The position numbers and the translations under genes were made by a program. Below the pieces are notes generated by a model that was not told the DNA's origin, did not search any database, and saw only the letters and a list, made by a program, of their open reading frames with translations. From an uncultured Clostridia bacterium (lineage in GTDB: Bacteria > Bacillota > Clostridia > Christensenellales > UBA1750), in contig CAJFMX010000002.1 of NCBI GenBank assembly GCA_904393115.1, forward strand, positions 108,952 through 172,951: a stretch of DNA of 64,000 bases, read 5' to 3'. The first letter of the stretch is position 1; each line of letters starts with the position of its first letter. Shown one piece after another: positions 15,679-23,938 of the stretch.

Positions 15679-17562
15679 ATGGCAAAAATTCAGGTGCTGG
15701 ACGTGCAGACCGCCAACCGCATCGCCGCGGGCGAGGTGGTGGAGCGGCCCGCCTCCGTCGCCAAGGAGCTGCTGGAAAACGCGCTGGACGCCGGCGCCAC
15801 GGCCGTGACCCTGGAGATCCGCGAGGGGGGCATCGCCTACCTGCGCGTGACCGACAACGGCGCCGGCATCGCGCCGGAGGACTGCCGCCTGGCCTTTGAG
15901 CGGCACGCGACCTCCAAGATCCGCTCGGGGGACGACCTGGCGCACATCGGCACCTTGGGCTTCCGCGGGGAGGCGCTGCCCTCCATCGCCGCGGTCTCCC
16001 GCGTGGAGCTGACCACCCGGACAGAAGAGGCCGCCGCGGGCGTCCGCCTGCAGGTCGAGGCGGGACGCTTCCTCGACGTGCGCGAGGCCGGCTGCCCCAA
16101 GGGCACGACCTTCGTCGTGCGCGACCTGTTCTTCAACACCCCCGCGCGCCGCAAGTTCCTCAAGCGCCCGGCCACGGAGGCCGGTTACGTGGCGGACGTG
16201 GCGGCGGAGCTGGCGCTCTCCCGGCCGGAGATCGCCGTGCGCTTCGTCAACAACGGCAAGGTGGTCTTCCAGACCGTGGGCAACGGGGACCTGCGCTCCG
16301 CCATCTATGTGCTCCACGGCCGGGAGGTCGCCTCCGAGGCGCTGCCCTTTTCCTATGCGCAGGGCGCGGTGCGCGCCTCCGGCTTTGTCGGGGTGGGAAA
16401 CCTGGCCCGGAGCAACCGCAGCTATGAGCTGTTCTTCGTAAACGGCCGCTTTGTGCGGGATTCCGTGCTCTCCGGCGCGGTGGAGGCGGCTTGCCACGAG
16501 CGCGTGATGATCGGCAAATACCCGTACTGCGTGCTGAACCTCTCCATTCCCGCCGAGGCCGTGGACGTCAACGTCCACCCCAACAAGCTGGAGGTGCGCT
16601 TTAAGGAGGACTTCCCCGTGCGCGAGCACGTGCAGGCCGCGGTGGAGGCGGCCTTTGCGGACGGCGCCGCGCCCCTGCGCGCCGTTGCGCCATCCGCACC
16701 CGATTCGCCCCCGCCGGAGGTTCCGCCGCCCGCAGACGCGGACGCGCCCCCGCCGCCGGAGCAGATCGCCATGGCCCAGCCGGCCTTCGGCGCGCCGGAA
16801 ACGCCGGCTGCGCCGGCGGCCGTCGCGGACTTTGCGCCCCGCCGGGAGGGTGCGCGCGTCCTGCGCGAGTCGTCCCTGCCGCCGGTTGCCCAGCCCATGC
16901 CCTGGCGCGAGAGCGCGCCCGCGCAAAGGCCCGAGACTCCTACGCAGAGCGAGGAGAAGCGCTTCGCGCCGCCGCGCGTGGAGCCCCTGGGGACGGCGCC
17001 CATCCTCATCGGCCAGATCTTTTCGACGTATCTTCTGGTGCAGCGGGGCGACGCGCTGCTCATCATCGACCAGCACGCCGCGCACGAGCGCATCCTCTAC
17101 GAGAAGTTCCGTCGCCAGGTGGACGAGGAGCGCCGTTCCCAGCCGCTGCTGACGCCCTATCTCTTCGACGTGACGCTGCGGGAGGCGGAGCTGTTGACGG
17201 AGAACCTGGACCGCCTGCGCAGCATGGGCTTTGAGATCGAGCCCTTTGGGGAGCGCGCCTTCCGCGTCAGCGCCGTGCCGGTGCTGCTGGGCGCGCCGCA
17301 GACCCGGGAGTTCTTCGTCGAGCTGCTGGACCAGCTCGACTCCCTGCCTTCGACAAAGGTCAAGGACCTCAAGCGCGACGCGCTGGTCAAGATGGCCTGC
17401 AAAAAGGCCATCAAGGGCGGGGACACGCTCTCCGCGCAGGAGGTCAACACGCTGCTAGCCCTCGTCGCGGGCGAGGAGACGCCCACCTGCCCGCACGGCC
17501 GGCCGATCCTCATCCCCATCACCAAGCACGATCTGGAAAGGAAGTTCAAGAGAATCCAATGA
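15679..17562 (+). CDS. mutL: DNA mismatch repair protein MutL, endonuclease type
   Basis: 627 residues. GHKL ATPase at the N-terminus (IAAGEVVERPASVAKELLENALDAGA, DNGAGI, GFRGEAL). A Pro/Ala-rich linker spans about 330-430. The C-terminal nuclease domain has DQHAAHERILYE, ACKKAIKGGD and CPHGRPILI, the metal-binding motifs of nicking MutL found in bacteria lacking MutH. GAGGAAAGGGGGAACACC precedes the ATG. Its stop overlaps the miaA start. Confidence 0.97.
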   Translation: MAKIQVLDVQTANRIAAGEVVERPASVAKELLENALDAGATAVTLEIREGGIAYLRVTDNGAGIAPEDCRLAFERHATSKIRSGDDLAHIGTLGFRGEALPSIAAVSRVELTTRTEEAAAGVRLQVEAGRFLDVREAGCPKGTTFVVRDLFFNTPARRKFLKRPATEAGYVADVAAELALSRPEIAVRFVNNGKVVFQTVGNGDLRSAIYVLHGREVASEALPFSYAQGAVRASGFVGVGNLARSNRSYELFFVNGRFVRDSVLSGAVEAACHERVMIGKYPYCVLNLSIPAEAVDVNVHPNKLEVRFKEDFPVREHVQAAVEAAFADGAAPLRAVAPSAPDSPPPEVPPPADADAPPPPEQIAMAQPAFGAPETPAAPAAVADFAPRREGARVLRESSLPPVAQPMPWRESAPAQRPETPTQSEEKRFAPPRVEPLGTAPILIGQIFSTYLLVQRGDALLIIDQHAAHERILYEKFRRQVDEERRSQPLLTPYLFDVTLREAELLTENLDRLRSMGFEIEPFGERAFRVSAVPVLLGAPQTREFFVELLDQLDSLPSTKVKDLKRDALVKMACKKAIKGGDTLSAQEVNTLLALVAGEETPTCPHGRPILIPITKHDLERKFKRIQ

Positions 17563-18503
17563 AGCGCAAGCTGATCTTCGTCGTGGGCCCCACGGCCTCG
17601 GGCAAGACCGCCGCGGCCATCGACCTTGCGCTGCGGTGCGGCGGGGAGGTCGTCTCCGCGGACTCCGTGGCCATCTACCGGGGGATGGACGTGGGCAGCG
17701 CAAAGCCCTCCGCGCAGGAGATGCGCGGCGTGCCGCACCACATGCTCTCCTGCGCGGACCCCGCCGTCCCCTACAGCGTCTCGGAGTACAAGCAGGACGC
17801 CCTGCGCTGCATCGAGGCGATCTTTGCGCGGGGCAGGCAGCCCATCGTCTGCGGCGGGACCGGGCTGTACGTAAACGCGCTGCTCTTTCCCCTGGATTTC
17901 ACCGCCTCGCCCGCGAACGAGGCCGTGCGCCGCAAGTGGCAGGCCTTCTGCGAGGAAAACGGCGCGCACGCCCTGCACGAGGCGCTGCGCCGCGTGGATC
18001 CCGTCTCCGCCGGCGAAATCCACGAAAACAACGTCCGCCGCGTGATCCGCGCCCTGGAGATCTACGAGTGCACGGGGACGCCCAAGTCCGCGCAGCGCTC
18101 GCTGGACCGGAAGGAGGACCTGCCCTACGAGCCCGTGCTCGCGGGCGTGACCTGGCCCCGGGAGACGCTCTACGCCCGGTGCGACGCGCGCGTAGACGCG
18201 ATGCTGCGCGCAGGCCTCGTCGAGGAGGTTCGCGCCCTGCGCGCGGGCGGCCTTGCGGACGGCGCGCAGTCCATGCAGGCCATCGGCTACAAGGAGATCG
18301 CCGCCTACCTGCGGGGCGAGGCCTCCCTGGAGGCGGCGCGGGAGCAGATGCAGCGCAATACGCGGCACCTGGCCAAGCGCCAGCTCACCTGGTTCCGCGC
18401 AAACGACAAAATCCGCTGGTTTGACCGCTCCGCCTGCGCGGACCCGTCGTCGTTTTCTCAGGAGCTTGCCGAATATTCCCTAGGAAATTCTTCCCATTCA
18501 TGA
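17559..18503 (+). CDS. miaA: tRNA dimethylallyltransferase
   Basis: 314 residues. Transfers dimethylallyl to A37 of UNN-decoding tRNAs, the substrate for MiaB. P-loop GPTASGKT (10-17), then [18 protein letters not shown], and [16 protein letters not shown] match the family. It overlaps mutL by ATGA, so the two are translationally coupled. Confidence 0.96.
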   Translation: MKRKLIFVVGPTASGKTAAAIDLALRCGGEVVSADSVAIYRGMDVGSAKPSAQEMRGVPHHMLSCADPAVPYSVSEYKQDALRCIEAIFARGRQPIVCGGTGLYVNALLFPLDFTASPANEAVRRKWQAFCEENGAHALHEALRRVDPVSAGEIHENNVRRVIRALEIYECTGTPKSAQRSLDRKEDLPYEPVLAGVTWPRETLYARCDARVDAMLRAGLVEEVRALRAGGLADGAQSMQAIGYKEIAAYLRGEASLEAAREQMQRNTRHLAKRQLTWFRANDKIRWFDRSACADPSSFSQELAEYSLGNSSHS

Positions 18504-18509
18504 TATAAT
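18501..18509 (+). promoter_or_regulatory. Extended -10 promoter of hfq
   Basis: TGATATAAT is a consensus extended -10 at the end of miaA. No good -35 is visible. Confidence 0.6.
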
Positions 18510-18540
18510 CACAAGGACAATACAGAAAGAGGTGTTCGAC

Positions 18541-18807
18541 ATGGGCAAAAATTCTGCGGATCTGCAGGACATCATCCTCAACGGCGTGCGCAAAAACCGC
18601 ATCCCCGTGACCATGCATCTGACCAACGGCGTGCCGCTCAAAGGCATCATCCGCGGCTTCGACTCCTACGTGGTGCTCCTGGAGAGCGATGGCAAGCAGC
18701 AGATGATCTTCAAGCACGCCATCTCCACCGTCACGCCCTCGCGGCCCGTGCAGTACTCGCCCTCCGAGAGCGACGGCCCTGCAAATCCTTCCGAAGAGGA
18801 GATCTGA
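18541..18807 (+). CDS. hfq: RNA chaperone Hfq
   Basis: 88 residues. Hexameric Sm-fold chaperone for sRNA-mRNA pairing. Sm1 is [30 protein letters not shown] and Sm2 is [14 protein letters not shown] (residues 59-60) is the conserved proximal-face pair. A short acidic Ser/Pro/Glu-rich tail follows. The ATG at 18541 is chosen over an in-frame GTG nine bases upstream because AAAGAGGTG then acts as the ribosome binding site. The miaA-hfq order is conserved widely. Confidence 0.95.
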   Translation: MGKNSADLQDIILNGVRKNRIPVTMHLTNGVPLKGIIRGFDSYVVLLESDGKQQMIFKHAISTVTPSRPVQYSPSESDGPANPSEEEI

Positions 18808-18814
18808 TCGCCCT

Positions 18815-20065
18815 ATGACAGACACAGAGACTCGCGCGCTGCTCGACAGCGCGGAACGCACACTTTCCCAGCGGTTTTTGGCGCTGGAGGAGACGGAACG
18901 AACGAATTTTGCCCGCGTGATGGAGGCCTTCCGCGCAGAGCACGTGGCCGTGCGCCACTTTGCGCCCACGACGGGCTACGGATACGGCGACGACGGGCGC
19001 GACGCGCTGGAGCGCATCTTTGCGCGCATCTTCGGCTGTGAGGACGCGCTGGTGCGGCCGTCCATCGCCTCGGGCACGCACGCCTTGGCCCTGTGCCTCT
19101 TCGGCCTGCTGCGGCCGGGCGACGTGCTCGTCGCGGGCTCGGGCAAGCCCTACGACACGCTGGAGAGCGTCATCGGCCTGACCGGCGACGCGGGCCAGGG
19201 CTCCCTGCGGGAGTACGGCATCGGATACGCGCAGGTGGACCTGAAGGACGACGACGTGGACCTGCCCGCGCTCCTGCAGGCGCTGAAGGATCCGCGCGCC
19301 AAGGTGGTCGCCTTACAGCGCTCCCGCGGATACGACTGGCGCGCAAGCCTCACCGTGGAGCGCCTGGGCGAGGTCGCGCAGGCCGTGCACGCGGCCCGGC
19401 CGGACGTCGTGGTCATGGTGGACAACTGCTACGGCGAATTCGTCTGCGACAAGGAGCCGACGCACCTGGGCTGCGACATCGCCGTGGGCTCGCTCATCAA
19501 GAACCCGGGCGGCGGCCTTGCGCCGACGGGCGGCTACCTCGTAGGCCGCGCGGACCTCGTCGAGAAGTGCGCCTGCCGCCTGACCTCGCCCGGCATCGGC
19601 CGGGAGGTCGGCTCCTACCTGGGCGGGTACGACCGCTTCTACCAGGGCCTGTTCCTCGCGCCGCACGTGGTGAGCCAGGCGGTCAAGGGCGCGATGCTCG
19701 CCGCGGCCGTGTTCACGCAGCTGGGCCTTGCGGTCAGCCCCGGGCCGGAGGACCCGCGCTCCGACATCATCCAGGCCATCCGCTTTGAGGACCCGGAGAA
19801 GCTCATCGCCTTCTGCCAGGGCATCCAGTACGCGTCGCCCATCGACAGCCACGTCACCCCGGAGCCCTGGGACATGCCCGGCTACCAGGACCCGGTCATC
19901 ATGGCGGCGGGGACGTTCGTCTCCGGCGCGTCCATCGAGCTCTCGGCCGACGCGCCCATCCGCGCGCCGTACATCGGCTATATGCAGGGCGGGCTGACGC
20001 TCGCGCATGTGCGCTATGCGCTGGAGCACGTGCTGCGCCACCTGTCGGACAAGGGCCTGCTCTAA
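18815..20065 (+). CDS. PLP-dependent methionine gamma-lyase family protein (YnbB/aluminium-resistance type)
   Basis: A 416-residue fold-type I PLP enzyme. VRPSIASGTHALALCLF forms the cofactor phosphate loop and VMVDNCYGEF the aspartate contact. The internal aldimine lysine lies in GSLIKNPGGGLAPTGGY. The family (COG4100) is annotated as aluminium resistance or methionine gamma-lyase-like; its substrate is not settled. In B. subtilis the homologue ynbB also lies near hfq and miaA. It starts 8 bp after hfq, probably in the same transcript. Confidence 0.88.
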   Translation: MTDTETRALLDSAERTLSQRFLALEETERTNFARVMEAFRAEHVAVRHFAPTTGYGYGDDGRDALERIFARIFGCEDALVRPSIASGTHALALCLFGLLRPGDVLVAGSGKPYDTLESVIGLTGDAGQGSLREYGIGYAQVDLKDDDVDLPALLQALKDPRAKVVALQRSRGYDWRASLTVERLGEVAQAVHAARPDVVVMVDNCYGEFVCDKEPTHLGCDIAVGSLIKNPGGGLAPTGGYLVGRADLVEKCACRLTSPGIGREVGSYLGGYDRFYQGLFLAPHVVSQAVKGAMLAAAVFTQLGLAVSPGPEDPRSDIIQAIRFEDPEKLIAFCQGIQYASPIDSHVTPEPWDMPGYQDPVIMAAGTFVSGASIELSADAPIRAPYIGYMQGGLTLAHVRYALEHVLRHLSDKGLL

Positions 20066-20071
20066 GAAGAG

Positions 20072-20118
20072 AAAACGAGCGCAGGAGGGGAGAGGATTCC
20101 CCTTCCTGCGCTCGTTTT
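20072..20118. terminator. Bidirectional terminator between the PLP enzyme and lexA
   Basis: AAAACGAGCGCAGGAGGGG pairs with CCCCTTCCTGCGCTCGTTTT around an 8-nt loop. A- and T-runs on both sides suit both converging genes. Confidence 0.92.
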
Positions 20119-20132
20119 GCGCGTGTTTTCTC

Positions 20133-20750
20133 TCAGAACCTGCGGATGGAGCCCACGACCTTGCCCAGGATCTGCACGTCGGAAAAGTACATGGGCGCAA
20201 AGTCGTCGTTCTCCGGCTGGAGGCGGATCTTGTTTTCTTCCCGGTAGAAGCGCTTGATCGTGGTGTCCTCGCCGTCGATGAGCGCCACGACGATCTCGCC
20301 GTTTTCCGCGACGGCCTGCTGGCGGACGATGACGATGTCCCCGTCGAAGATGCCGGCGTTGATCATGCTGTCGCCGCTGACGCGCAGGGCAAAGCAGGCG
20401 TCCTCGTCCGAGCAGAAGAGGCCGGGCGAGAAGGCGAGCGTTTCCTCGACGTTTTCCACCGCGGTGATGGGAACGCCCGCGGGCGCCTTGCCCACCAGCG
20501 GGATCTGCGCGGTGCGGTGCTGCATGCCCACGACCTCGATGGCGCGGGGCTTTGTGGGGTCGCGGACGAGCAGACCGCGGTTCTCCAGCCGGCGCAGATG
20601 GCCGTGCACCGTGGAGGTGGACTTGATGCCCATGGCGTCGCAGATTTCGCGCACAGAGGGCGGGAATCCGCGGCGCTCCACCTCGCTGCGGATGAATTCC
20701 AGGATCTTGTCCTGGCGGTCGTTTCTCGGCTGATTTTTTCTCGGCGCCAT
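20133..20750 (-). CDS. lexA: SOS repressor LexA
   Basis: 205 residues. N-terminal winged helix (PSVREICDAMGIKSTSTVHGHLRRLENRG). The self-cleavage site is A91-G92 in GKAPAGVPI, with nucleophile S128 in SGDSM and general base K166 in TTIKRF. All residues for RecA-stimulated autocleavage are present. ATG with GGGGAGGATGAC upstream. A classical Firmicute SOS box (GAAC-N4-GTTC) is not seen in its own upstream region. Confidence 0.95.
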   Translation of the reverse strand: MAPRKNQPRNDRQDKILEFIRSEVERRGFPPSVREICDAMGIKSTSTVHGHLRRLENRGLLVRDPTKPRAIEVVGMQHRTAQIPLVGKAPAGVPITAVENVEETLAFSPGLFCSDEDACFALRVSGDSMINAGIFDGDIVIVRQQAVAENGEIVVALIDGEDTTIKRFYREENKIRLQPENDDFAPMYFSDVQILGKVVGSIRRF

Positions 20751-20793
20751 GTCATCCTCCCCTTGCCAAAGCAGAACGCTTTTGTTACCATGT

Positions 20794-20802
20794 AGTATAC
20801 CA
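20794..20802 (-). promoter_or_regulatory. Extended -10 promoter of lexA
   Basis: On the minus strand TGGTATACT, about 45 bp before the lexA start. The -35 match is poor. Confidence 0.55.
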
Positions 20803-20852
20803 TACTCGGCGCAGGAATGGAACGCCTGTTTGTAGAAAGGAAGGGTTTTTCC

Positions 20853-21059
20853 GTGAAGGAATGCGTGTTGTACGATCGGGAGTGCTGCAACTGCGGGGAA
20901 TGCCTCCGCTGCGATCTGAACCCCGAGAAGATCTGCGACAACTGCGGCCAGTGCCTGGAGACGCACGGCAAAGAATACAACGAGCTGAAGATCGACCGCG
21001 TCGTGCTGGACAGCGACGAATACGCGCGCTGGCTGCGCGAGGAAGGGGAGGAGGAATAA
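20853..21059 (+). CDS. Small cysteine-rich (zinc-ribbon-like) protein
   Basis: 68 residues from a GTG with GAAAGGAAGGG upstream. CCNCGECLRC and CDNCGQCL give eight cysteines in CxxC(x)nCxxC spacing, as in a zinc- or cluster-binding knuckle. The rest is charged. No family is recognised. Divergent from lexA. An ATG at 20817 is also in frame but has a weaker ribosome binding site. Confidence 0.72.
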   Translation: MKECVLYDRECCNCGECLRCDLNPEKICDNCGQCLETHGKEYNELKIDRVVLDSDEYARWLREEGEEE

Positions 21060-21083
21060 TCCCCTTTTTCGGTGCATAAACCC

Positions 21084-21113
21084 AAAGGGCGGCCAAACTT
21101 TGGCCGCCCTTTT
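21084..21113 (+). terminator. Terminator of the cysteine-rich protein gene
   Basis: AAAGGGCGGCCAA and TTGGCCGCCCTTTT form a 13-bp stem with a 3-nt loop. Confidence 0.88.
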
Positions 21114-21122
21114 CGCATTTTC

Positions 21123-21203
21123 TGCACTGTTTTTAGTGCACTATCTCTCAATTTTGAAACTTTTTCTTGGAAATTCCTGCATATATGCCCTATTTTTAGT
21201 GCA
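21123..21203. repeat. Two palindromic 18-bp direct repeats beside the recombinase gene
   Basis: TGCACTGTTTTTAGTGCA (21123-21140) and TGCCCTATTTTTAGTGCA (21186-21203) share 16 of 18 bases. Each is built as two 6-bp inverted arms around a T-rich 6-bp centre. They lie in AT-rich DNA just past the 3' end of the tyrosine recombinase gene. Confidence 0.8.
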
Positions 21204-21211
21204 AAATGGGA

Positions 21212-22291
21212 TCAGTCCTCCTTGGGCGGCCGCGAGCCGCCGTCGCCGCGGAGCTTGACGCTGTGCGCGGCGCGCCGGCGGTTCTCATCGCTCTGCGCCG
21301 CATAGTGGCGGCGGGTGGTGTTCACATCCGCATGGCCGAGCACGTCCGCGACCAGGTAGATGTCCCCGGTTTCTGCGTAGAGGTTCGTGCCGAAGGTGGA
21401 GCGCAGCTTGTGCGGGGTGATGTGCTTGAGCGGCGTCACGAGCGAGGCGTACTTCTTGACCAGGTTCTGCACGGAGCGCACGTCCATCCGCCGCTTCTGC
21501 GTGGAGAGGAAGAGCGCGTTCTCGTGCCCGGGCTGCGCCTGGATGGTCTTGCGCTCGTCGATGTACTCCCGCAGCACGTCCGCGACCTCTTCCGGAAAGT
21601 AGAGCACGACGCGCTGGCCGCCCTTGCGCGTGATCAGGAAGCCGTTGACCGAAAAGTCGACGTCGTTCAAGTCCAGGCCCACGCACTCACTCACGCGAAT
21701 GCCTGTTCCCAACAAGAGGGAGATCAGCGCCAGGTCGCGCAGGCGCGTCTTCTTGTGGTATTCCGCCTGCTTGGGCGTGAGCGTCTTTCCGCCCTCATCC
21801 ACAAGATCCAGGAGCTTGGCGACCTCGTCGACCTCCAAGCGGACGATTTCCCGGTCGTGCCGCTTGGGCAGGTCCACCAGGGCCGCCACGTTGGAGGGGA
21901 TGCGCTCCCGTTTGAACAGATAGCGCAGCAGCGCCCGCAGCGAGGAGAGCTTGCGCTCCTTGGCGGCCTCGTCGTCGTGGAGCATCTTTCCGCCGCGCGT
22001 GTAGGCCGTCAGATAGTCCAGGTAGGTCTCGATGTCCGTCATCGTGATCTGCGCCATGTCGTCGCAGGTGATCTCGGGGACGGTCTTTCCGGCGCAGCAG
22101 GCCTTGTAGCCGAGGAGGAAGTCGAAAAAGATCAGGAGATCCCGCGCGTAGTTGAGGCGCGTCAGCGGCGTGGTCTCCGGCGTGATGCCGCGGAAGAACT
22201 CCGCGCAGAATGGGGGCAGCTCCGGCAGCATCTCGCGCAGGAGCTGCGCGTTGCGGATGTCCCGTGCGTCATGATAGGATAGATCTGCCAA
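21212..22291 (-). CDS. Tyrosine recombinase, XerC/XerD-like
   Basis: 359 residues. N-terminal SAM-like core-binding domain (about 35-135), then a catalytic domain with the full set R199 (GTGIRVSE), K223 (TRKGGQ), H294-R297 (PHKLRSTF), H320 (LGHADV) and Y330 (RRHYA). It is longer than XerC/D (about 300 residues), with extra N-terminal and C-terminal sequence. Recombinases of this type sit near lexA in several Clostridia, so a housekeeping Xer role is as likely as a mobile origin. Start TTG with GGGAGGGACGGAATT. Confidence 0.9.
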   Translation of the reverse strand: MADLSYHDARDIRNAQLLREMLPELPPFCAEFFRGITPETTPLTRLNYARDLLIFFDFLLGYKACCAGKTVPEITCDDMAQITMTDIETYLDYLTAYTRGGKMLHDDEAAKERKLSSLRALLRYLFKRERIPSNVAALVDLPKRHDREIVRLEVDEVAKLLDLVDEGGKTLTPKQAEYHKKTRLRDLALISLLLGTGIRVSECVGLDLNDVDFSVNGFLITRKGGQRVVLYFPEEVADVLREYIDERKTIQAQPGHENALFLSTQKRRMDVRSVQNLVKKYASLVTPLKHITPHKLRSTFGTNLYAETGDIYLVADVLGHADVNTTRRHYAAQSDENRRRAAHSVKLRGDGGSRPPKED

Positions 22292-22321
22292 AATTCCGTC
22301 CCTCCCGTTCTTGTGGTGTCA

Positions 22322-22355
22322 ATCTCTTCGCAAAAGTTGTCTTTTGCGAAGAGAT
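22322..22355. repeat. Perfect 15-bp inverted repeat between rnhA and the recombinase
   Basis: ATCTCTTCGCAAAAG (22322-22336), loop TTGT, CTTTTGCGAAGAGAT (22341-22355). No T-run follows on the minus strand, where TTGACA comes next instead. It may end the rnhA transcript or control the recombinase. Confidence 0.8.
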
Positions 22356-22377
22356 AATTCTCCTTCTCCCCAGCGCC

Positions 22378-22818
22378 TCAGGCGCGTCCGTTGCGGATGG
22401 CTGCGACGGCCATCTCGTCGCAGCGGTTGTTGTAGGCATTGTCGCTGTGACCCTTGACCTTGACGAAGCGCACGCGGTGGTTCTTGACGTGCAGCAGCAG
22501 CAGCTTCCAGAGGTCCTGATTTTCCACGGGCGATTTGGAGCTGGTCTTCCAGCCGTTGCGCTGCCAGTTGTCCAGCCAGTGCTTTTCAAAGGCGTTGATG
22601 AGATAGCTGGAATCGGAATACAGCGTGACCTCGCAGGGCTCCCGCAGCGCGGCCAGGCCCTGGATCGCGGCAAAGAGCTCCATGCGGTTATTGGTGGTCT
22701 CGGGCTGATAGCCGGCGAGTTCCTTCTTGTTTCCCTGGTACAGCAGCACGACGCCCCAGCCGCCCGGGCCGGGATTGCCCGAGCAGGCGCCGTCCGTGTA
22801 GATTTCAATCGCTTTCAA
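22378..22818 (-). CDS. rnhA: Ribonuclease HI
   Basis: 146 residues. Degrades RNA in RNA-DNA hybrids. Catalytic residues D9 (IYTDGACSGNPGPGG), E47 (NNRMELFA), D69 (LYSDSSY) and D134 (CDEMA), with the handle-region tryptophans (WLDNWQRNGW) and H124 (KGHSDN). Starts at TTG with GAGGAG eight bases before, 12 bp downstream of proC, so likely cotranscribed. Confidence 0.95.
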   Translation of the reverse strand: MKAIEIYTDGACSGNPGPGGWGVVLLYQGNKKELAGYQPETTNNRMELFAAIQGLAALREPCEVTLYSDSSYLINAFEKHWLDNWQRNGWKTSSKSPVENQDLWKLLLLHVKNHRVRFVKVKGHSDNAYNNRCDEMAVAAIRNGRA

Positions 22819-22830
22819 TCTGTGTTCTCC

Positions 22831-23610
22831 TCACTGCTTGCTCATGGCCCTGGACTTTTCCGCGCAGACGCGGACTGCGGACTCGACGGCGGCGCGCAGG
22901 CCCTTTTCCTCCAGCGTGCAGACGGCGTCGATCGTGGTTCCGCCCGGCGAGCAGACCATGTCCCGCAGCGCAGCCGGGTGCATCCCGCTTTCCAGGACCA
23001 TCTTGGCCGAGCCCAGCGCCGTCTGCGCGGCGAGTTCGAGCGCGCTGGCGCGGCTGAGTCCCTCGCGCACGCCGGCGTCGGCCATGGCCTCGATGACCAT
23101 GTAGAGGTACGCGGGGCCGCTGCCGCTGACGGCAGTCACGGCGTCGAAGAGCCTCTCCTCCACCACGACCGCGCGGCCGATGGCGGAAAAGACTGCGCGG
23201 ATGCAGTCGAACTCCGCGGGCGCAAACGTCGTCTCCTTGGCGATGGCGGCCATTCCCGCGCCGACCATGGCGGGCGTGTTGGGCATGACGCGGCAAAGGC
23301 GCGACTCGGGCAGCAAGGCCGCCAGGCGCTCCAGGCTCCACCCCGCAGCGATGGACGCAACGGCCTTGCCGGCGAGCGCCCCGGCCAGCGGCCGCACAGC
23401 GCCCTCCAGCACCTGGGGCTTGACCGCCAGGACCACGATGTCCGCCCACGCGCAGAGCGCCTCGCCGCTGGAAAAGCCGCGCGCGCCCAGCTCCTGCTCG
23501 GCGCGGCGCACGGCCGCCTCGCTGATGTCATAGCATCCCTTTTCCATATTGCGCATGCCGCGCAGAATGGCGCTGGCCATGTTGCCCGCGCCGAGAAACC
23601 CGATCCGCAT
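22831..23610 (-). CDS. proC: Pyrroline-5-carboxylate reductase
   Basis: 259 residues. Last step of proline synthesis. The Rossmann start MRIGFLGAGNMASAI binds NAD(P)H, RVMPNTPAMVG and the C-terminal AVTAVSGSGPAYLY and MVCSPGGTTI signatures follow. The ATG at 23610 has GGGGAGGATCTGGG; upstream in-frame sequence overlaps the tRNA terminator and is not coding. Confidence 0.95.
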   Translation of the reverse strand: MRIGFLGAGNMASAILRGMRNMEKGCYDISEAAVRRAEQELGARGFSSGEALCAWADIVVLAVKPQVLEGAVRPLAGALAGKAVASIAAGWSLERLAALLPESRLCRVMPNTPAMVGAGMAAIAKETTFAPAEFDCIRAVFSAIGRAVVVEERLFDAVTAVSGSGPAYLYMVIEAMADAGVREGLSRASALELAAQTALGSAKMVLESGMHPAALRDMVCSPGGTTIDAVCTLEEKGLRAAVESAVRVCAEKSRAMSKQ

Positions 23611-23645
23611 CCCAGATCCTCCCCTTTTTTCTCGAATTGGAAGAG

Positions 23646-23685
23646 AAAAAACCGGACACCAGATGAAGACTGATGTCCGGTTTTT
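23646..23685 (-). terminator. Terminator of tRNA-Trp
   Basis: AAAAACCGGACA and TGTCCGGTTTTT form the stem, with a CAG/CTG extension in the loop. T-runs on both strands. Confidence 0.9.
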
Positions 23686-23689
23686 CATT

Positions 23690-23764
23690 TGGCAGGGGAG
23701 ACGCGACTCGAACACGCAACACACGGTTTTGGAGACCGTTGCTCTACCATTGAACTACTCCCCT
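23690..23764 (-). tRNA. trnW: tRNA-Trp (CCA anticodon), CCA end encoded
   Basis: Acceptor stem AGGGGAG/CTCCCCT, D arm GTTC...GAGC, anticodon stem ACGGT/ACCGT with loop CTCCAAA (anticodon CCA), T loop TTCGAGT. Discriminator G is followed by an encoded CCA. Confidence 0.96.
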
Positions 23765-23833
23765 ATGTTTCCCCGCCGGTGAATCCAAACGGTTCCACGC
23801 TTTCGGCCCAGCCCTTTGCTTGGCACGTTCCTT

Positions 23834-23862
23834 ATTATAGTATACTTTTCCGGCAAAGTCAA
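23834..23862 (-). promoter_or_regulatory. Promoter of tRNA-Trp
   Basis: TTGACT, 17 bp, TATAAT on the minus strand; the best consensus promoter in this part. The transcript starts about 65 nt before the tRNA. Confidence 0.88.
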
Positions 23863-23938
23863 CCAGAAAGTTTCGCAAATTTTTTGCGGGCGCGCATTCT
23901 CCTCCGCTGCGGGGGCCGCGGAAGGAAAGCGCCGGCCT

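Noticed and set aside
20771..20790. LexA box before lexA (GAAC-N6-GTTA)
   Set aside because: Firmicute SOS boxes have four bases between GAAC and GTTC; spacing and the last base do not fit.
21212..22291. Recombinase as evidence of a second mobile element
   Set aside because: Flanked by housekeeping rnhA, proC and lexA with no cargo genes; better read as a resident Xer-like enzyme.
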